Assembly (NCBI RefSeq): GCF_010389155.1
Contig: NC_057767.1
Coordinates: forward strand, 8,787,765 to 8,851,764
DNA from: Erigeron canadensis
Taxonomy: Eukaryota > Streptophyta > Magnoliopsida > Asterales > Asteraceae
Reading direction: 5' to 3'
Length of the DNA stretch: 64,000 nucleotides
Shown here one piece after another: positions 10,399-20,786 of the stretch. The notes beneath the pieces were generated by a model. It did no database searches. It had not been told where the DNA came from and saw only the letters and a list, made by a program, of their open reading frames with translations. Position numbers and translations under genes: made by a program. The first letter of the stretch is position 1, and each line of letters opens with the position of its first letter.

Positions 10399-10713
10399 TT
10401 AGATTATGGAATCCTTATTTAAGGAACCATTAGGGACATGCAACTTTCAAATGTGCAAGTTATAAATTACACATGTGTAAGTCGTGGTGGCGGTGGTCGC
10501 CGTCGCCGGAAGATCATGGTGATAGTCGGAGATGGTGGTGGTGGTGGTGGTGGTGATGGTGGTTGTATAACTTACACATGTGTAAGTCGTGGTCGTGGTA
10601 GCGGTGGTCGCCGTCGCCAGGGGATCATGGTAGTGATGGTGGTCAGAAATGATGAAAAATGAATGATTGAAAAATGTCCCTAATGATCCCTAAAATAAGG
10701 AGTCCCTAATTTA
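10399..10713. mobile_element. Inverted-repeat element with internal GC-rich duplication
   Basis: The ends TTAGATTATGGAATCCTTAT and (reverse complement) TTAAATTAGGGACTCCTTAT match over about 45 bp, continuing through CATTAGGGACAT on both sides. Inside is a direct duplication of about 105 bp, each copy carrying ACACATGTGTAAGT followed by GTCGTGG and GGTGGTCGCCGTCGCC. The second copy contains a perfect 18-bp palindrome (ACTTACACATGTGTAAGT). It is probably a non-autonomous DNA transposon. The 74-codon open frame inside it is a by-product of (GGT)n. Confidence 0.6.
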
Positions 10714-10750
10714 ACTTTTCTCTATTATAATATATATATATATATATATA

Positions 10751-10785
10751 TTAGTCCTAATACCCGTACGATGTACGATAGTTAT
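10751..10785 (-). mobile_element. Helitron-like 3' terminus
   Basis: On the minus strand a short hairpin (CGTAC-ATC-GTACG) is followed by GGTATTAGGA and CTAA, then T. A GC-rich hairpin about ten bases before CTRR, with insertion in front of a T, is the Helitron 3' signature. The matching 5' end was not found. Confidence 0.4.
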
Positions 10786-11367
10786 ATAGATTGTATCATG
10801 AAAAATTTGAATGATTTGCATGAAATAACTTGTGGTTAAGGTAAACTCATAATCGAATCTAAATTATAATAAACAATAAATATAATATATATTTAGTTAA
10901 AGTTTTAATTAGATTTACCTAAAAATTTTAAAATCACATCAAAACCGGAACTTGTAAGCATAAAGGATGACAACAAATAACTTTGTGACTTCTGATCATA
11001 AACTCAATTTTTTGAAGTTTTCACGCTATTAACTTATTATAAGTAATATAAGTAATAGGATTTTAAGAATTGAGAAAGAAAAAGAGACAATTTTATTAAA
11101 TGGGAAAGTGATCAATCAAATAAGATTATAATGTGTTTTGCATTTATAAGCTAAGAGTCAGAGTTTAATTCTAAGTCTAATAAGGAAATTGAATTTATAT
11201 ATAATTAAAAAAGCTAATTTAATAAAATAAATTAATTAATGACACGTGTCGATTAAAGATTACACCACGTGTCGTTTCAAAAATATCTCAATCCTGTTTT
11301 AGTTTATTGGTAGATAATCCTCGTTTATCACTTTGCATCTTTTGCTTTATATATAAAAAGTCTTTTT

Positions 11368-11542
11368 TTTTGAAAGGCAGTAACGGATAAATGGCTAACA
11401 CCCCCCACGCGGATGCGCCCACGCCGGTTCATCTCCTGGCAATGCCCTAAAGGGTTTGCTCCTCATGTGTTAGATGAGTATAGCATTGCTAAGGCCCCCT
11501 CACCACATTTGCATGTGGCAGGATTCGAACCTGAGACCCCCC
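11368..11542 (-). mobile_element. SINE-like (tRNA-derived) insertion, 5' truncated
   Basis: Read on the minus strand, the insertion begins near a perfect pol III B box, GGTTCGAATCC (11519-11529), and ends in nine A residues. It is flanked by an 8-bp direct repeat, GTCTTTTT (11360-11367 and 11543-11550). No A box is present, so the copy looks 5'-truncated. It lies in gene 2's last intron. It is not a tRNA gene, since no cloverleaf can be drawn. Confidence 0.6.
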
Positions 11543-11893
11543 GTCTTTTTATATTTGTAAATATATAAAATCGTTTTATGTCTTTTTGGTGTTTTGGACG
11601 GGTTCTTTTATATAACAAAGATTACATACGTGCATCTATTCATATTTTTTTTTCATCTCTTCTTCTTCTTCTTCTTCTCTGATTAAAAACATAATAGAGA
11701 TAGATTAAAAAGGTTGTTTAATTTTTCTGTTTAGGGGTGAATCCAACGTTCTTATAGTGGCGGCTAATATTCCTTAAGGATAGTGATTATCACGTCCTCA
11801 ATTCGTTTATACGTATTCTGTTTTTCTAATTTTCCGTATTCACAAATACAATTTACTAACAAAAACGTCTTGAAGTTATATTGGAAAGCAAAC

Positions 11894-12009
11894 CTGGACT
11901 CGGCTGATGGTGTAGACTTATAGCGCGTCAAATCAGAAAGGTTGTAGAGTGCTTCCCTTGCCGAAAGCATAAGATGTTTCTTTCTGCTCATTTCACTTAA
12001 TGACAACAC
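11894..12009 (-). CDS. Gene 2, exon opening the second PP2-like domain
   Basis: A 116-nt exon (phase 0 in, 2 out) reads VLSLSEMSRKKHLMLSAREA and continues to PSAESR. Acceptor GAACAG, donor GTTTGC. The SAREALYNLS...SAESR pattern parallels the first PP2 unit (SAREFSYSNHS...SESR in exon 13009-13115), showing that the two C-terminal PP2 units arose by internal duplication. Confidence 0.85.
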
Positions 12010-12103
12010 CTGTTCATGATTCAAAGACGCATATTGTTATATAACCAAAGGGGATGCATTTAATCGCCTAATCGATAAATCTTGTTAGATATAAAATATG
12101 GAC

Positions 12104-12241
12104 CTTTTGACCATCATTGGATTTCTTAATTATCTCTTCACTTTTAGATGGAAATTGTGGCACCTGATCCACATTCCTCATGTTCAAGTCTAATGATACT
12201 TGTTGGACTTCCTTTGACATCTCAATTTCTTTATGATCCAC
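12104..12241 (-). CDS. Gene 2, spacer exon between the two PP2-like domains
   Basis: A 138-nt phase-0 exon (46 codons) reads VDHKEIEMSKEVQQVSLDLN and ends in KKSNDGQK. It is charged and probably helical or disordered. The acceptor is TGTGCAG and the donor is GTCCAT, which fits the consensus weakly. Upstream it pairs with the GC donor of exon 12381-12741. Confidence 0.8.
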
Positions 12242-12380
12242 CTGCACAAAAATTGAAAGATGATGTCATAATTATGTAACTTAGAACATAAAAATGTTCT
12301 TCATGCATCAAAACCATGATTTTCGAAATATATATATAAAGGGATCTGGATTGAAAGGCAAAGGATATATTCAAACTTGC

Positions 12381-12741
12381 ATTGTTAATGGCTCGAAATT
12401 CAATGCCTTCAACATAGATGTCATCAACTGCGTAGTAGCTTGGCGAAAGATTCTCTAATAAACACTCAAAAACGACCTCTTCTTTCTGATTAATGAATCG
12501 GTCCAACTCAATCATCATCCAGTTTTTGTCTCTCCATGTTGCAAAGTATGAACGAAATGTTTCACTCCCCTTTCGGTATTTCAGGTTAACATACATAGGT
12601 TTACTTGAGACTTCTTTCAGATTGCAAAATTTGAAGACTAAATAAACTCCATAAGCAACATATGGTGATAAATATTTAGTTGTTGTCTTGATAGTGATCA
12701 TCAAATTTGAAATATCTAACATATCTGCTACTTCCAAAAAC
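12381..12741 (-). CDS. Gene 2, main exon of the first PP2-like domain
   Basis: This 361-nt exon reads FLEVADMLDISNLMITIKTT ... YVAYGVYLVFKFC ... MYVNLKYRKG ... YFATWRDKNWMMIELDRF ... IYVEGIEFRAINN, a PP2 fold. The acceptor is TTGCAG. The only donor that keeps frame with the next exon is AAT|GCAAGT, a GC-AG intron. The nearby GT (4 nt downstream) would bring a stop within four codons of the next exon. The remaining consensus (GCAAGT) is strong, as is usual for GC donors. Confidence 0.85.
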
Positions 12742-13008
12742 CTGCAAGATATTGTAGTCTAAATTAGTCATTATCTTTTCGCCATATACACCCTTATGTT
12801 TCCTAAAATGTAACATTTATCTCATAAATTTTCAAGGACGAGAGTTAGGTTTCACAGTAATGTTTTTAGAGGGCCCTTTAACGAGCAAACCCGCTTAATT
12901 AAATCCCTCGAATAGGGAAACTCTTTTGCCAAGATTGAAAGTACACCTAACTTGCATGCATAAATGATAAATCCACACAAACAGAGAAAATGGGAAAGAA
13001 AGAGGAAC

Positions 13009-13115
13009 CTTGATTCTGAAACAGATTGCCACATATGTGGACTATGGTTGCTGTATGAAAACTCTCTTGCTGATATCATCGCATTTTTTTTGTCATTACT
13101 TCCTAGCCAAAACCA
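13009..13115 (-). CDS. Gene 2, exon opening the first PP2-like domain
   Basis: A 107-nt exon (phase 0 in, 2 out) reads WFWLGSNDKKNAMISAREFS ... VSESR. Acceptor ATCACAG, donor GTTCCT. It joins the linker exon as DEV|WFWLG and the next exon as ESR|FLEVADM. It carries the N-terminal strands of the first PP2 domain and parallels exon 11894-12009. Confidence 0.85.
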
Positions 13116-13844
13116 CTGTGATGTTAAACAAAACAAATCAGGGCCAAATTTAATTGTGTGCAAGTGCATGTGTTATTTTAGATCACCCTGCACTATAATT
13201 GCGATATAAAACTTATATGTCCATATGTAACATTTAATTAATGTTCCATTGAAACCAAAAGAATCCACGCACAAACCATGAATCAATGAACCCTAAACTA
13301 ATAGAGATGGAAGTGGGGTGGTAGTGGCAGCGGCGGATGGTGGTTGTTGTTACATCAATCTTAGCCATTGATTGAAATGATCCGGCTAAGAATTGTTCCT
13401 TGATTTTCAACTTAATAATATGAATAGTTTTCAAATGAACAACTACCTATATACAATACTTGAAGACATGTAATAAACTCAACGAGTGCGTGACTATTTA
13501 CCCCGATACATAGCAATCACTAAACATGGATTTTGCTCCTAACAATTAACAAACTACCCTATTAGTATACTAGAATAGCACCAGCGTGATGTGGCGATGG
13601 TGGCGGCGACAAGTAGTATATGTTATTGATGTAATTAATGCGGTTTTATTGAATTGTAGAATAAATTTCAATATTAAAAATTGAAACTTGAATATCAATC
13701 AAAAACCCAAATTTACTTTTTATAATATATATAGATAGATTTAGCCTATTTGTCCATATTCAATAATAAGAAAAGATTCAAGTAACACAAAATAAAATAA
13801 GATACAGTATTAGAAAGCAGAAAATATAATACAAGGCAAATTAC

Positions 13845-13985
13845 CACTTCATCTTGAAGGAGAATTCCTTGGCAAAGCATGTCGTGAAGATTCTGTTTGC
13901 TCGTAGCGAGAACAGGAGATTTTGACATCCCGACTATTTCTTTATAGTCTCTTGGTAATCTAGGCTCCCATAGTTCAAGATCGTC
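13845..13985 (-). CDS. Gene 2, linker exon between kinase II and PP2
   Basis: A 141-nt phase-0 exon (47 codons) runs from DDLELWEPRLPRDYKEIVGM to GILLQDEV. Acceptor ATGCAG, donor GTAATT. The WEP-LP-DYKEI segment and the GILLQ end are, from memory, typical of the kinase-PP2 junction in Asteraceae kinase-PP2 proteins. Gene 1 begins the same exon at 47. Confidence 0.88.
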
Positions 13986-14227
13986 CTGCATATGGATTAA
14001 ATAGTTAAAATTAATAATTTAGTCCATACATGATACAAGAAATATAACAAGAAAGAGTTTTCAAAGAGTTATCAACCTTTCTTTATTGGTCTCAACAAAA
14101 ACTATTATTTAAAATTTAGTGGGAATTTTGGATTACTTGGTTCCTTTAATTGACATATTCTAGTTTCAATGTGCATATACTAATTAAAAGAAGCCAGCTA
14201 AATATTTGATTATTTATTTAAACTCAC

Positions 14228-15124
14228 TTGAAATTCCAATGCTCGCTTAAGCTGTAAGACTAGTGTACTCGTTGTTGGCCGTTCTTCTCTAGCTTCAGTT
14301 AAGCACTGAAAGGCAATGCTGGAATATGTAGCCAATGATTCTGGCGCAATATGCTCCTTTATATCCTCAAATACTATATCCCAAAGCTTTCCTTCATACA
14401 TGTGTTCTCTAACCAATTGGATTAGAGACACATCTTTATCTTTTTTGTATGCAAGTCTACCGCACAAGATCTCAATTAAAACCACACCGAAGGAGTACAT
14501 ATCAGATTCTTTGGTTAATATACTAGTTTCTAAATATGACGGGTCAATATATTCAAATGTGCCCACAGCACTGTCGATTGCATAGTCCATTTTCTCACTT
14601 TTTTGTAATATCAGGGAAAGCCCGAAGTCAGTAATCTTTGCTTTCCAGTTCGCAGTTAGTAAAATGTTTGAACTTTTTATGTCTCTATGTATCACCATAT
14701 CTTGTGTTACAACACCTCCATGCAAGAAGTCCAACCCCATTGCTACATCAATGCATATTTTAAGTCTTTTTGTCCATGTAAGATCAGCACTGCTCAAGTG
14801 GCGATTTAGGCTTGTACGAGTCGCATACTCATAAACAATGATTCTTTCGCCCAATTCATTACAATAGCCTACAAGACCAATCACATTATCATTTTTGTAT
14901 TCCAAAAGAATTCCAAGCTCTTTCACAAATTCAGGCTCTCCTTGACCATGCATCGTATCAAATCGTTTTGCAGCAATGACGTGATGTTTATTAGCATGTG
15001 TGACTTCTCCTTTGTAGACTTTCCCAAATCTTCCTTCTCCAATAATATTCTCACGAGCGAAATCTTGTGTGGCTGATCGAATTTCTTTAAAGGACATTTG
15101 GAGGGCTAGCCTGTCCTTGTTTGC
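14228..15124 (-). CDS. Gene 2, kinase II exon (Ser/Thr kinase domain)
   Basis: This 897-nt exon is the same length as in gene 1 and starts ANKDRLALQMSF. The motifs IGEGRFGKVYKG, IAAKR, HRDIKSSNILL, ITDFG and MYSFGV are complete. Phase is 0 at both ends, with CACAG acceptor and GTGAGT donor. It follows kinase I in the same reading frame (LLLQ|ANKDR), so the product has two catalytically competent kinase domains in a row. The activation segment differs from gene 1 (GTFEYIDPSY against GTRGYADPFY), which may change regulation or substrate choice. Confidence 0.9.
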
Positions 15125-15255
15125 CTGTGATCCCCGTGAACACTTAATCAACTTTACAAGTTAAAAATAAATCTTAAGTCTTGTCTGAAGTTCGAGAAAA
15201 GGTTTAACTTTACACTCACAAACTCATGTCAACATTTTGGTACAATTATAAATTA

Positions 15256-15830
15256 GTAGTCCGAGTTGTTGGAATTAATCTTGATGGTTCGGGTTTTGTC
15301 CATTTGTTAAGCGGGTCAGGTCAGTGAGTAAATGGGTTAACCATTCACTACCGGGTCATGAGTGAAGAATTAGTCTAAATTGACCATGTATTTGTGGAGT
15401 AATACTGGAGAATGCAAAACTTGGAGAGGTGGTTCCTACTAATATGGAGCTAGTTGATTTAGATTTATTTAATTTGCAATGTCAACGTGGGCTTACTTGT
15501 TTCATTCATGTGCTTATTTAATGTCTAGTATAAATAGGTTGCTGTAGTTTTATTTTCATGTACCCACTTTGAATTTAGTAAAATATATCGGTTTAAGTGA
15601 GTTTGTTATTCTACTACTCTCTACATATTATCGTATATATAATTGTGAGCGTGTCTCGAGTGAGTTGAGCGGGGCCTGAAACCTACACGAGTATGTGAAA
15701 ACCATACAATATATAAATACTAGTTGAAGAATTGTGCTTGGTTTATGTGATGATTGATGTCGCTGCCGTTAGAAAGATGTAGAAATTTAGCGGATATCTA
15801 TCTCCACCCTTTTTTTTTCCAAATACATAA
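15256..15830. mobile_element. Insertion in the kinase I-II intron, perhaps a solo LTR
   Basis: Gene 2's intron here is 767 nt against 230 nt in gene 1. The flanks align and the extra block lies roughly between 15,256 and 15,830. It begins near TGTTGGAATTAATC and holds a good TATA box (TATAAATA, 15529-15536), as LTRs do. I could not find a clear CA end or a target duplication, so the class is uncertain. Confidence 0.45.
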
Positions 15831-15891
15831 TTTGTGTTGTGTGTGCACTTACTTTTTTTGAAAAAGGAATTTAATCAATGTATGGACTTAC

Positions 15892-16843
15892 TTGAAGCAA
15901 CAAAGCGTTCTCAAGCTCCTCAAGGGTCTGTTCCGCTGAAGGTCGTTCCTTTTGAGTTTTTGACACACATTTACATGCGATGGCTAAAAGAGTTTCCAAA
16001 CTATCTTCATCTACTTCTTTCTTTATTATTGGATCAACCATTTCACGTAATGTTTGATCATTCATGCGTCGCCTTGCAACGTGTGCAATTCCATCTTTAT
16101 GCTCATCGGTGTAGATTTTATTATAGGCAAGCTTCCCTGACAAAATTTCAAAAAGAACCACCCCGAAGGAATATATATCTATTGCTCTTTTAAACTTACC
16201 GTTCTTTAGATATGCTGGACACACATAACAACTGGTGCCAGCAACATTATTAGAAATGTGAGTTTTTTCTTGTTCATCCACATGATGGAATTTTGAGAGC
16301 CCAAAGTCAGCAATCTTTGCCACCCAATTTCTGGTTAACAAAATATTTCCGCTTTTTATGTCACGGTGAACAATGCTTTGTTTATCCTCTGTCTTGGTGG
16401 TGTGGAGATATTTCAGCCCGCGTGCAATGCCAATACAAATATTTAAACGTCGCCTCCATGTAAGATTAGTCAACTTGTGGTTATCTCGCAAATGATCATC
16501 TAGGCTCCCGTTAGATACATGCTCGTATACAAGGATTAGCTTATCACTTTCATCACAAAAACCGTGTAGGGTGACTATATTGTCATGCTTACAACGAGTA
16601 AGCAATTTAATTTCTGCATCAAATCCTTCTTTTCCATTTGCCTTAATCAATTTTATAGCTACAGCTCTACTCTGTTTCTTGGAAACTTCCTCTCTGTTTT
16701 TCGCTTCTATTAGCACGTCAAGTTTCGCTTCATATACCTTGCCCTGTCCACCTTTTCCAATACGGTATTGTTTGTCGAAGTTTTTAGTGGCTTCTATTAT
16801 ATCAGTTAGTGGTATCCTCAAGTCTTCCAATTCCAGTGTGTGC
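15892..16843 (-). CDS. Gene 2, kinase I exon (Ser/Thr kinase domain)
   Basis: This 952-nt internal exon (acceptor ATCGCAG, donor GTAAGT) is the exact counterpart of gene 1's 1379-2330. It starts HTLELEDLRIPL in phase 2 from microexon 27870-27916. Motifs: IGKGGQGKVYEA, VAIKLIK, HRDIKSGNILL, IADFG, IYSFGVVLF, all intact. The intron in front of it is about 11 kb because of a copia element and a MITE. Parts of the exon differ from gene 1 at only about 1-2% of sites and other parts at more, so gene conversion is possible. Confidence 0.9.
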
Positions 16844-17334
16844 CTGCGATGATGTTATCAAGGTTAAAAAGTTAAAGCTTTATATATTAGTGTATAGATA
16901 AAAAAAAAAAAAAAAAATAAGTGGGTGGAAACTCTCTCGTCTCATGTACATGATATGAAGAACGTACGCCGCATAGATATTACATCTACTGACTCATTAT
17001 TTTCTCATATGTATTATCAAATATAGTTTCTCCCTTTGTCATTGACAAGTTTTAAACCCGTGATCTTGCGATCTTCATTAGTGGGTTCGTGTTGTCACAT
17101 GGTGACTGTATCATTGAGGTTTCGATCACCTCATTTGTAGGATTGCTGTTCTATATAATAAATCGAGTTGGTTCTTGTTTAGGTTATCCAAAAATAAGTT
17201 TCTTAACCCAAATGTCTCTTTTCCTTTATATATTTAAATAAATCTTAAGAGTTATTTATTTGCATTAATTTAATCACTCATTTTGACTGTATATTAAACA
17301 AGAGAATAACTATAGTTGTATTTAGGGGGTGTTT

Positions 17335-17716
17335 GGCCTAGCCTTTTGTCAACGAATTTTACTTTTTTTTTTTACCTTTTTTCTTTACAAATAGCTATTT
17401 TAGCTTTTTTCTTTACAAATATGGCTTATGCTTATTAGCTTACTTAAGCCAATTTTGAGAAGGCTCCCCACCAAAGCTTTTGTAACAAAAGCCTTAAGTT
17501 TTTTTAATAAAAGCTATAAGCTAAATCCAAACATTAGAGTAAAGCTTATAAGCGTATAATTTTTATTTTTTTTTTTAAAGTGAATTTTGTTGGAAACTTC
17601 GTGTTGCAATTCGACAGCAAAAAGTCTAGCATCCGTTATCTTAACCGGGTCTGCGCTAGATGTTGTTTATAAAATAAAAACATAAGCCAAAAAATAAAAG
17701 CTTGGCCAAACACCCC
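17335..17716. mobile_element. MITE with GGGGTGTTTGGCC terminal inverted repeats
   Basis: The ends are GGGGGTGTTTGGCCTAG and, inverted, GGGGTGTTTGGCCAAG. TTTAG lies on both sides (17331-17335 and 17717-17721) as a candidate target duplication. The matching position in gene 1 (about 2938-2955) lacks the element, so it inserted after the gene duplication. About 380 bp, AT-rich, no coding capacity; probably a non-autonomous hAT or Harbinger derivative. Confidence 0.7.
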
Positions 17717-17743
17717 TTTAGAATGGTTAGAGCGTGAGACCTT

Positions 17744-18203
17744 TGTTGGAATAAACATGATTCAATTTGAGTGATAAAACATCCAAGATCGTCATGTGGA
17801 ACCTGTAAGAGCATAAAGCATAATTGCTATTGATTTCGGGTTCCCATAACAAGATGATTGAGTAATAATGGGATGAGTAATTCGGCTGTAACATGATGCA
17901 CGAATTTAGAGAGGAGTGGCTCACGAATTTTGGGTTTTGTGAGTGATTAGATTAACTTTAACTTAGGGTTAATGACTCTCTATTTATAAGGAGAGTATTT
18001 ACACATTCAATCCCTTTGGTATTTAATGTGTGCACCATTAGTCCTTTTAGTTTACAATCACCTAATGAGAAACCCTATATTACGTCTCTAAGAGTAAATA
18101 CACCCATTATATATTTACTAGACATAGGGATTTTAGTTATCGTCAGTTATCATATCAGGAATGATAAATGATCAGTGACGGTCACACTAACGTGGTTCCA
18201 ACA
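17744..18203 (-). repeat. 3' LTR of the minus-strand copia element
   Basis: 460 bp, TGTTGG...CCAACA. It pairs with 23705-24150 and is about 14 bp longer through an indel. A purine-rich tract (AGTAGGAGAA on the minus strand) borders its inner edge, as expected for the polypurine tract. Confidence 0.9.
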
Positions 18204-19294
18204 TTCTCCTACTTGACCAAGCGATCATTTATCTATGAGTATTCAAATAAGTTCTGGAATAATACTCATTTTGTTTTAAACCGAAATCATAGCCAATAAG
18301 TATAGTCGTAGAGAAGAACATCAACTCAGGACCCCCACTAGTCAAACTATGACTCAAATTTAAAACTAATAAGCAATGATCAATTGACTAAGACAAATTT
18401 TGTTACATAATGTCTTTACACTATTATGAGCTCAAAATGTAACTAATAGACAAACAAAATCTGAATAAGGAGGAAAAGTTTTCATTAATAATAATGACCT
18501 ATAAGTACAACATGCTATCATAATGGGTCTTTTAGTAAGCCTCATCTTGACACGTGTCCTACGAAGATTTTAGGAGGAAGACCTTCGGTCATTGGATCCA
18601 GTAGCATATTATGTGTACTTATGTACTCAATACAAAGAACATTTTCCTCCATCCGTTCAAAAACAGATACTTTGTATCGAGATACATCTCAGCGCCAGTT
18701 GAACTGTTACTGTTCAAGCAAGTTACGGTAGCTGAGTTATCACAATAAAGCTTCAATGGTCTGGTGATAAAGTTGACGACTTTCGAGTTCACTGACCAAG
18801 TTCTTTAACAACATCTCATGACATGAAATTATGAACGTTCTACCATCATGGTATACGTTGCAGTCAGTTTCTATTTATGACTCCATCAAGAGATAGGTTT
18901 GCCAGCTAATCATAAATATACATTTAGAAGTAGATTTCTTATTGGAATGAGAACATCCTACTACTTCTAAGTTGTTACTTCTTCTATAAGTTAGTATGTA
19001 GTCTTCGGTCCTTTACAGATATCGTAGAACCTTTTAGCCGCTTTTCAGTGTGCTATTCTGGGATTAAATAAGTAACTCCCAAGCATACCGGCGATATAAG
19101 CGAGATCTGGAAGAATAAGGACCTGAGCGTACGTAATGCTCCCGACTATTTATGAGTAAGGTATCATCCTCATTTTTAATCTCAATGTTCGGACTTCGGA
19201 AACAATTACATATGTCTCCTTTTATTAATAGATCTATAGTGGGTGTGTAGTGTTGCATGTTATGGCGTTCTAAGATGTGTTCAATATAAGTCTT

Positions 19295-20786
19295 TTAAGA
19301 AAGAAACAGAACATCATTACGCCTGTCTCGATGTATTTCGATACCTATGACATAAGAGGTATCGTCGAGATCTTTCATGTCGACATTATGCGAATAGTAA
19401 ATGCTTCGACTCACGCAACATATCCAAGTTGTTACTTGCAAGTATAATATCATCCACGTGCAAAACAAGGATTGTAAATTTACTCCCACTGATCTTGAAA
19501 TAGGTGTATTAATCCACTTGATTCTTCAGGAAGTCTTGTCCTTTTATGACTTCATTAAACTTAAGGTACCGTTTTAATGATACTTGCTTCAACTTGTTTA
19601 TAGACTTATATAACTTGCAGACCATGTGCTATTTACCTTATGGAATTTTAGGTTCACATGCATACGTCTCATTGCAAGTTTCCATTCAGGAAAGTAGTCT
19701 TGACATCCATCTAATGTAAATCTAAATCATAATGAACTATGAATGCCATGATGATCCTTAAGGAATCTTTATGAGACATGAGATAATGTCTCTTAATAAT
19801 CGATTCCTTCCTTTTGAGTAAAGCCCTTTGCGTAACTAGTTATGGACTTATAGCGTTTGACATTTCCATTCAGGTCTAATTTGGTTTTGAAGATCCATAA
19901 ACAACTTACAGGTTTGGACTTTTCAAGAAATTCAACCAAGTCTCAAACATCATTATGCTACATAGAATTTAGATCTCAAGTTATGGCTTCATTCCACTAA
20001 TTGGCCCGATCGATATTAATGGCTTCTTAATAAGAGATAGGATCAGTAAGTTTTCCAATGTCCTCAACTTCAGTTAAATAAGTTATGAAATCATCAAAAG
20101 TTATGGCCTTGCATGACCTAGATGATCTCCTGAGTTGATTTTCAGGTTTAGCAAGGAAGATGCTTTAGCATCAGCATTATTTAAGATTCTTTATCATTAG
20201 TAGTATCATGATTAGGAGGATTAGGATTTTGATTAGGAGAAGGCAGATCAATGACATTAGGAGCAGCGTTGCGTACAAGAGGAGTTATCAGAGGAGTAAT
20301 AATAACCGACGAGTGGTTCCCCCCGCTTCTTGTACTTATTGCAAATCTTAGGTTATGATTTGTCGTGCTCCCACTGATCTCTTAGTTCTCAAGAAATGTG
20401 ACATGTTACGTGTCAATAATGTTAGTAGTGTAAAAAAGACAGTAAGACTAATAACCGATAAAGAAACAAGTAAGGGATTTAGGATCCAGTTTCTTTAAGT
20501 TAGGGTTATAGAGTTATGCCTTGGCAGTACAGCCTCATATGTTCATATATTTTAGACTCAGCTTTCTTTCTGTCCAAGAGTCTTAAGGACAGATTCTAAT
20601 GGTACTCTTATTGAGTATATGAACAGTTGTGCATAAAGCCTCAGTCCAAAGGAAAGTAGGTAAGTTAGTGTTGACAATCATACTTTTCACCATGTCCGTT
20701 AAGGTTCTATTTCTCCTTTTAGCAACATGAATTCGTTGAGGAGAACCTGCATGGTGTATTGGTTTATTATGCCATGTTCCTTTCAA
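19295..20786 (-). pseudogene. copia pol remnants (integrase and reverse transcriptase)
   Basis: Two recognisable islands remain. At 20583-20786 the C-terminal side of integrase shows AKRRNRTLTDMVKSM and FLWTEAL. At 19295-19489 reverse transcriptase shows DDTSYVIGIEIHRD. The order on the minus strand (IN before RT) is that of Ty1/copia. Stops and frame changes interrupt everything between them, so no product is expected. Confidence 0.8.

Larger units (their letters stand above)
10012..11893 (-). other. Gene 2 last intron
   Basis: This 1.88-kb intron is far larger than the other introns of the PP2 part because of insertions: an inverted-repeat element at 10399-10713, a Helitron-like 3' end at 10751, and a SINE-like insertion at 11368-11542. 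A (TA)n tract lies at 10729-10750. No coding content. Confidence 0.7.

Noticed and set aside
10438..10662. Gly/Arg-rich 74-codon frame
   Set aside because: Product of GGT-rich repeats in an inverted-repeat element inside an intron; not conserved coding.
11519..11529. tRNA gene
   Set aside because: Only the B box is present; no A box or cloverleaf. The poly(A) tail and flanking duplication indicate a SINE-like insertion.
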